This document shows positions 13,491 through 17,146 of a stretch of 17,146 bases of DNA, in pieces. Position numbers and translations under genes: made by a program. Where the stretch lies: assembly GCA_910588455.1 (NCBI GenBank), contig CAJUPG010000046.1:1-17146 (forward strand), given 5' to 3'. The notes beneath the pieces were generated by a model that saw only the letters and a list, made by a program, of their open reading frames with translations, did not search any database and was not told the DNA's origin. This DNA comes from an uncultured Oscillospiraceae bacterium. GTDB taxonomy: Bacteria > Bacillota > Clostridia > Oscillospirales > Oscillospiraceae. Each line of letters opens with the position of its first letter. Position 1 is the stretch's first letter.

Positions 13491-13868
13491 ATGAAGATCA
13501 GAACCGATTTTATCACCAATTCCAGTAGCAGCAGTTTCATTTTAGCACAAAAAGGAGAGTTCAGCGAGGCTCAGAAAGAGACTATCCTTAAATATGTTAT
13601 GGACAATATGTTGGGAGACACCATTCTGACCCCGGAGAGTTCTGAGGAAGAAATCCATAAAGCATTCAAAGAGAATTATATAAGGGATGACGATGAGCAG
13701 GCGGCCATTCGTCAGGCTCTGGCAGAAGGGAAAACGATCCGCCATGGCGATGTTGACTTTGAATGCTGTGAAGACACATATGCTGAACTCTTTGAGCGGC
13801 TGTGGAAGGTCCTGGAGAGTGCGGCCCCGGATACTTTCTCAATTTTAGACGGCGATTTGAACTACTAA
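13491..13868 (+). CDS. NSSSSSF-leader protein, putative partner/substrate of the radical SAM enzyme
   Basis: A 125-residue acidic protein of unknown function. It begins MKIRTDFITNSSSSSFIL: five serines (residues 11-15, codons TCC AGT AGC AGC AGT) after Asn10. From memory, this N-terminal block (MKIR.DFVTNSSSSSF) recurs in many Firmicutes proteins of otherwise differing sequence, which would be odd for a fold element and fits a recognition tag or leader. The remainder is charged and helical (QKETILKYVMDNML, then a Glu/Asp-rich stretch, then CC in DFECCEDTYAELFERLW). There is no signal peptide or membrane helix. The start was chosen by the conserved N-terminus; the frame is open upstream but lacks an initiation codon near the ribosome binding site. 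A radical SAM/SPASM gene follows after 20 bases, so the two are co-transcribed. A substrate role is inference; an accessory protein is possible. Confidence 0.8.
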   Translation: MKIRTDFITNSSSSSFILAQKGEFSEAQKETILKYVMDNMLGDTILTPESSEEEIHKAFKENYIRDDDEQAAIRQALAEGKTIRHGDVDFECCEDTYAELFERLWKVLESAAPDTFSILDGDLNY

Positions 13869-13888
13869 GCCAGGAGACCGCTTCACAT

Positions 13889-14950
13889 ATGAAAATGCGA
13901 AAAGATAAGGACTTTATTTCGTTTTTTGATGAGGCTACCGGCCATTATGTGCGGTCAGGTATCATTAAAAATGGAGTTGAGTCATCGGAAGACCCTTTCA
14001 TGACCTCTTTTCCCGAATTGCTGGATGTCGGTATCATGGGGCATTGTCGGCATGGTCAGAGCGGCCTGTGCCTGAAAGCTGGTGTGGAGTGCTACCAGGA
14101 CGGTCTCCACGCCACCGCCCCCAACATGACATTAGAGGATTTTCAGGAGATCGCCAGGCAGTGCGAAGGAAACACCTATCAAATCGCGCTGGGCGGCTGT
14201 GGAGACCCCGACCAACACGAACACTTTGCGGAAATCCTTGAGACCTGCCGGAGCGCTGGCATCGTGCCGAACTTCACCACCTCTGGCCTGGGGCTAAATG
14301 CTGAACTTGCCCAGCTTTGCAAAAAGTACTGCGGGGCCGTGGCGGTAAGCTGGTATCGAAGCCCTTATACACTGCGGGCAATCGACCTGTTGCTCCAGGC
14401 CGAAGTTAAGACCAATATTCACTATGTGGTCAGCAACAGCACGATTGAAGAAGCGGTGACCCACCTGAAGGAGCGCAGTTTTCCATCTGGTATCAACGCT
14501 ATTGTGTTTTTGCTTCACAAGCCAGTTGGGCTTGGAAGCCAGGAACAGGTCCTGAGTTACAATGACCCCCGAGTGAAGGAGTTTCTTGAACTTGCCTGTG
14601 GCGGTGACCATGAGTATAAGATAGGATTTGACTCCTGTACAGTTCCAGGGTTAGTTTCGCAATCAATCGAAGTCAATCTGGACAGCATTGATACCTGCGA
14701 GGGCGCCCGCTGGTCGGCCTACATCAGCCCGGATATGGTGATGCTGCCGTGTAGTTTTGACAACCAGGCTAGACGGTGGGCGGTGGACCTGCGGACCCAT
14801 ACCATTCAGGAGGCATGGGACAGTCCGGTTTTCGAGGATTTCCGGAACCACCTCCGCCAAAGCTGCCCTGATTGTGAACACCGGCTGGCCTGTATGGGAG
14901 GCTGCTCCATCTGCCGGGAAGTTGTATTGTGTCAAAATTGTACTGCTTAA
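13889..14950 (+). CDS. radical SAM/SPASM domain protein with non-canonical cluster motif
   Basis: A 353-residue enzyme of the radical SAM superfamily with a C-terminal SPASM domain, as in peptide- and protein-modifying maturases. The first cluster motif appears to be Cys53-x7-Cys61-x6-Cys68, with Tyr69 after the last cysteine as is usual, instead of C-x3-C-x2-C. Residues 101-113, LGGCGDPDQHEHF, stand for the GGEP motif that binds the SAM amino group, and FTTSGLGL and INAIVFLLHKPVGLG are later barrel strands. SPASM cysteines: 270, 288, then Cys326-x2-Cys329-x5-Cys335-x3-Cys339, Cys348, with extra Cys342 and Cys351, enough for two auxiliary 4Fe-4S clusters. ATG 13889 follows AGGAG (13872-13876, 12-base spacing). 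It ends at a strong terminator. The substrate may be the upstream NSSSSSF protein. Confidence 0.88.
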   Translation: MKMRKDKDFISFFDEATGHYVRSGIIKNGVESSEDPFMTSFPELLDVGIMGHCRHGQSGLCLKAGVECYQDGLHATAPNMTLEDFQEIARQCEGNTYQIALGGCGDPDQHEHFAEILETCRSAGIVPNFTTSGLGLNAELAQLCKKYCGAVAVSWYRSPYTLRAIDLLLQAEVKTNIHYVVSNSTIEEAVTHLKERSFPSGINAIVFLLHKPVGLGSQEQVLSYNDPRVKEFLELACGGDHEYKIGFDSCTVPGLVSQSIEVNLDSIDTCEGARWSAYISPDMVMLPCSFDNQARRWAVDLRTHTIQEAWDSPVFEDFRNHLRQSCPDCEHRLACMGGCSICREVVLCQNCTA

Positions 14951-14955
14951 AATGG

Positions 14956-14987
14956 TGCTCCCGGTCTGCTGGGCCGGGAGCATTTTT
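14956..14987 (+). terminator. intrinsic terminator after the radical SAM gene
   Basis: TGCTCCCGG (14956-14964) pairs with CCGGGAGCA (14974-14982), 9-base loop, then TTTTT (14983-14987). It closes the two-gene cassette five bases after the stop codon. Confidence 0.92.
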
Positions 14988-15055
14988 ACGGTATGCCGTA
15001 TTCAAATAGTATGAAAAGATTGGCAGACAAACGTCAGAAATGGAGCTGAACCGAA

Positions 15056-15349
15056 ATGGCGAACAGGATCGACAGCATCGCAATGATAAACTTATCCCTT
15101 GTTACAACAGATGATTTGCAATGGAAATATGAGACCGGTTCCAGCATTACTTCAGGCACAGGGAAACGAAAGATTTATTCCTATCGCAACGGCGTAGAGA
15201 CCTCTATCGGAGATATTGAGTTTTCTGTTTGGTGTGCGGCGGCGGAACATGTGATAAAACGGGATGGGTTATGCCTGTTATCCTTCAGCAACACAAAGGG
15301 TAAAAGGACTCTGGAACCTTTAGGCAACAAAGCCGCCGAAAAGAGATAA
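15056..15349 (+). CDS. orphan protein of 97 residues, 3' end probably cut at the island border
   Basis: I do not recognise this protein. It starts MANRIDSIAMINLSLVTTDD after GGAG (15042-15045) and runs to 97 residues with alternating beta-like and polar segments, two cysteines (FSVWCAAAEH, DGLCLLSFSN) and no signal peptide or membrane helix. Base composition matches the AT-richer cassette, not the neighbours. Its last 10 codons overlap, on the opposite strand, the final codons of gltS, and the ending LEPLGNKAAEKR looks like chance translation of that sequence; the native C-terminus was probably lost at a junction near 15300-15320. It lies past the cassette terminator, so it would need its own weak promoter (none convincing). 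It may be a third cassette member or an unrelated fragment. Confidence 0.5.
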   Translation: MANRIDSIAMINLSLVTTDDLQWKYETGSSITSGTGKRKIYSYRNGVETSIGDIEFSVWCAAAEHVIKRDGLCLLSFSNTKGKRTLEPLGNKAAEKR

Positions 15350-16582
15350 AAAGATGGGATTATAGATATCGTCGATAATGACAGCGAAAGAAGGGTAGAG
15401 GACCCAAGCGATATTATGCCAGCCGTACTGGTCCATCACCGCCTTCTCATTGGCTACGGCGTTGGGCCCGGAGCCACAGCCCCAACCGCAGTTGCCGGCG
15501 GTCATCACCGCCGCTCCGTAATCCCGGCCAAAGAGATTAAAGGAGACGAAGATGCCGAACAGAGCGATGAGCACGGCCTGGGCCGCCAGAATAACACTCA
15601 TCTGCCCCGCCACAGGAGCCAAGGCGGTGATGTCGATGGTCATGAGCACCAGAGCCAGGTACAGCTCCAGGAACATGTGCTCAATGGCGTCCACCTCGGG
15701 AGTGTAGAATTTGATATTGGCGGCTTCCATCACGTTGCGGCCAATGGCGCCGGCAAAGAGACACCCAATAAATTTGGGCATTTCGATCTTAGGAATGTTG
15801 TCCAGCAGACAGTAGATGGGCATACCCAGGGCGGCCAGCAGCAGGCACATGGCGAACATGGAGATCATCCGGCTGTTGTTCAGTTCGGGGACAGCGCCGG
15901 AGGCAATGGCTTCGGGCTTGTCGTTGGGGTCGGACTTCAGGTGGTGGCGGCTGATGAGGAAAGCGGCCACCGGTCCGCCAATCAGGGAACCCATCACATT
16001 GCCCAAGGTTCCTGCGGCCACCCCCACTGTAGTGGCGGAGTCTGGGGCGCCCATCTTCTGAAAGATAGGGCCAAAGGCGGAGGCGGTGCCAACCCCGCCG
16101 GACATGGCGGCGGAGGAGCACTGGAGGGAGAGCAGAGGGTGGAGGCCAACCAGGTTGCCGACCAGTACGCCTGCCACGTCCTGAAGCGTGATGAGCAGGC
16201 AGGCACCGATGGCGATTTTTACGCAGAGACTGCCACCCGCCCGTTTCAGCATCCGGGTGCTGAAGCCGAAGCCGACGCATAGGAAGAACAGGTTTTGGCA
16301 CAGGTCTTTGATGGTGGCGCTGTCAAAGGAGAGGGCGATCAGTCCAGAACCCTTCAGCAGGGAAATCAGGATGGAAAAGATCAGACCGGAAACCACCGGG
16401 GCGGGAATGGCGAATTTGCGCAGGGGGGCGGAGTGAGCCACAACGGCCCGTCCCAAGAAGATGACAATGGCTGCGAAGCCTAGGGTGGTAAGATACTCGA
16501 ATTTAAAGGCACTGACCGCGCCCGCCTCGCCGGGGGTATAGGTTCCAAAATAGCTGAGCAATTTCATCGCTGATTCTGACAT
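15320..16582 (-). CDS. gltS: sodium/glutamate symporter GltS
   Basis: Integral membrane transporter of the ESS family that imports glutamate with sodium. It has 420 residues, close to the family norm of about 400, with ten or more hydrophobic segments. Family features include APVVSGLIFSIL near residue 60, the glycine-rich re-entrant segment AAMSGGVGTASAFGPIF, its repeat-half counterpart MTAGNCGWGCGSGPNAVA, and VAAGTLGNVMGSLIGGPVAAFL. The start ATG 16582 has only AAAGGGTG as ribosome binding site; ATG 16567 is an alternative. No terminator follows the stop at 15320; the acquired region abuts it. A consensus promoter and a terminator-like leader hairpin lie upstream. Confidence 0.94.
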   Translation of the reverse strand: MSESAMKLLSYFGTYTPGEAGAVSAFKFEYLTTLGFAAIVIFLGRAVVAHSAPLRKFAIPAPVVSGLIFSILISLLKGSGLIALSFDSATIKDLCQNLFFLCVGFGFSTRMLKRAGGSLCVKIAIGACLLITLQDVAGVLVGNLVGLHPLLSLQCSSAAMSGGVGTASAFGPIFQKMGAPDSATTVGVAAGTLGNVMGSLIGGPVAAFLISRHHLKSDPNDKPEAIASGAVPELNNSRMISMFAMCLLLAALGMPIYCLLDNIPKIEMPKFIGCLFAGAIGRNVMEAANIKFYTPEVDAIEHMFLELYLALVLMTIDITALAPVAGQMSVILAAQAVLIALFGIFVSFNLFGRDYGAAVMTAGNCGWGCGSGPNAVANEKAVMDQYGWHNIAWVLYPSFAVIIDDIYNPIFLSLFGGFVA

Positions 16583-16605
16583 GTTGACGCACCCTTTCCG
16601 TACAG

Positions 16606-16661
16606 AAAAAATAAAAAAAGCGAAAGCGTCTCTAAGGTCTATACCTTAAAGACGCCTTTGC
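16606..16661 (-). terminator. intrinsic terminator in the gltS leader (possible attenuator)
   Basis: Read on the minus strand, GCAAAGGCGTCT and TTAAGG pair with CCTTAG and AGACGCTTTCGC around a 6-base loop: a stem of about 18 pairs with one mismatch and two wobbles, within 16620-16661. It is followed by TTTTTTTATTTTTT (16606-16619). It begins about eight bases after the predicted transcript start and ends about 24 bases before the gltS start, so expression needs read-through or antitermination. Confidence 0.8.
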
Positions 16662-16675
16662 CTTTACATTCGTAC

Positions 16676-16704
16676 ATTATATCCAGATGACCAGCGTTTG
16701 TCAA
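16676..16704 (-). promoter_or_regulatory. consensus sigma-A promoter of gltS
   Basis: On the minus strand TTGACA (16699-16704) and TATAAT (16676-16681) are both perfect and 17 bp apart. The first transcribed base would be near 16669. Confidence 0.92.
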
Positions 16705-16900
16705 GGTAATTTTGATATAAACTTGAAAAATATTGCATGGCGGGTTTTTCTGTCTAAAGTGCGTAAGAAACCCCCTCTAAGACAAAAGATTCCCCCCTTG
16801 GATTTGCATGGGCTCTTTGCTAAACTGTTATTAGTGATAAAAAGAAATGGTAAATAGATGGGAAATTCATCGAAATGTAAAATGAAAAGGAAGCCGGTGA
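16705..16900. other. AT-rich intergenic region between gltS and a broken ABC gene
   Basis: Nothing coding can be supported here. The stretch holds runs such as CCCCCTC and CCCCCC around 16772-16797 but no clear promoter facing right. Confidence 0.5.
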
Positions 16901-17068
16901 TCAAGAAATGAGTGAAACCATTGTATCCATGCGAGGGATTTGCAAAACCTTCCCGGACGGCCCATTATAGGGAACCGCACCGCCAAAGCCGACACTAAAA
17001 TCCTGGGAAGAAATAACGCCAGCATTCCGCAGCTCTTTCAGTAAGCTGCCGTACTCGTCGCGGGTCAT
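16901..17068 (-). CDS. short ORF of unknown function, possibly a gene fragment
   Basis: A 55-codon minus ORF, beginning MTRDEYGSLLKELRNAGV and continuing ISSQDFSVGFGGAVP. The N-terminal ~35 codons look like genuine protein (helix, then a Gly-rich turn). The C-terminal third is antisense to the broken ABC gene and reads like chance sequence, so the real gene may be cut near 16965. The ribosome binding site is poor. I do not recognise a family. Confidence 0.35.
   Translation of the reverse strand: MTRDEYGSLLKELRNAGVISSQDFSVGFGGAVPYNGPSGKVLQIPRMDTMVSLIS
16908..16970 (+). pseudogene. ABC transporter ATPase, N-terminal remnant
   Basis: Twenty codons, MSETIVSMRGICKTFPDG then Pro-Leu-stop. This is the usual start of sugar/nucleoside-type ABC ATPases (about '..MKGICKTFPGV.AL..'), ending before the Walker A loop. 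Sequence after about 16960 is unrelated to an ABC ATPase, so the gene was cut by a rearrangement. Confidence 0.65.
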
Positions 17069-17099
17069 GTTTTGACATCAAATTTCTTTGCCAAAGGAT

Positions 17100-17146
17100 A
17101 TGAAAACCCGGTTTGATACGTTGGAGCTGTCGGCGGAGGCCACGGA
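17100..17146 (+). CDS. possible gene start leaving the right edge
   Basis: ATG 17100 after AAAGG opens a frame MKTRFDTLELSAEAT that reaches the window end. Fifteen codons are too few to identify it; chance is possible. Confidence 0.2.
   Translation, partial: MKTRFDTLELSAEAT

Noticed and set aside
13472..13528. 18-codon frame MALSAEYEDQNRFYHQFQ after the Shine-Dalgarno
   Set aside because: Its start lies in the hairpin loop with long spacing, it overlaps the conserved NSSSSSF start in another frame, and the sequence has no leader-peptide character.
15011..15049. 12-codon basic peptide MKRLADKRQKWS before the 97-codon ORF
   Set aside because: No ribosome binding site and too short to support.
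15416..16282. 288-codon plus-strand frame
   Set aside because: Low-complexity His/Gly-rich translation antisense to gltS.
1..17146. CRISPR arrays, tRNA, rRNA genes or insertion sequences
   Set aside because: No regular repeat-spacer pattern, cloverleaf, rRNA block or transposase gene was seen in reading the window.

Overview
The window looks like a chromosome segment from a GC-rich, endospore-forming clostridium, most likely an Oscillospiraceae relative (Flavonifractor/Lawsonibacter-like). This rests on the ylxM-ffh-rpsP-khpA-rimM order, the rsmB-rlmN-stp-prkC-rsgA order, a class A RNase P RNA, CotF-like spore proteins and strong GGAGG ribosome binding sites. The genus is an inference.

Layout. 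(1) 1-495, minus: a serine resolvase cut by the left edge. (2) 617-9486, plus: one long housekeeping run behind a clear sigma-A promoter (TTGACA, 17 bp, TATAGT). It holds ylxM, ffh, rpsP, khpA, rimM, rsmB, rlmN, a PP2C phosphatase, a PASTA kinase and rsgA. It joins two modules usually separate in Firmicutes: protein targeting plus small-subunit maturation, and rRNA methylation plus kinase/phosphatase signalling plus ribosome-assembly GTPase. trmD and rplS are absent from their usual place after rimM. (3) 9502-11887, plus: a DUF1858 redox-disulfide protein with its own promoter and terminator, a flavodoxin-like reductase, then trmK and a Nif3-like gene that overlap. (4) 11931-12360: RNase P RNA with consensus promoter and a terminator shared with the convergent genes to its right. 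(5) 12411-13148, minus: two small spore-coat-type genes and the 3' remnant of a polysaccharide deacetylase.

(6) About 13150-15315 is AT-richer and looks acquired. It carries a two-gene cassette: a 125-residue protein starting MKIRTDFITNSSSSSF, and a radical SAM/SPASM protein whose N-terminal cysteines are spaced C-x7-C-x6-C instead of the usual C-x3-C-x2-C. The cassette has its own promoter and terminator. A 9-bp hairpin sits between the Shine-Dalgarno sequence and the first start codon. A 97-residue orphan follows. This cassette is the best candidate for an undescribed system: a maturase paired with a probable substrate or partner protein.

(7) 15320-16704, minus: gltS, a sodium/glutamate symporter, behind a perfect sigma-A promoter but with an intrinsic terminator directly in its leader, which suggests attenuation. 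(8) 16900-17146: gene debris, including the first 20 codons of an ABC transporter ATPase that then stops, a 55-codon minus ORF, and perhaps the start of a gene leaving the window.

Genes 2-4 work mainly in ribosome and RNA maturation (RimM, RsmB, RlmN, RsgA, TrmK, RNase P, S16), membrane targeting (Ffh) and cell-wall-sensing phosphorylation (PrkC/Stp).
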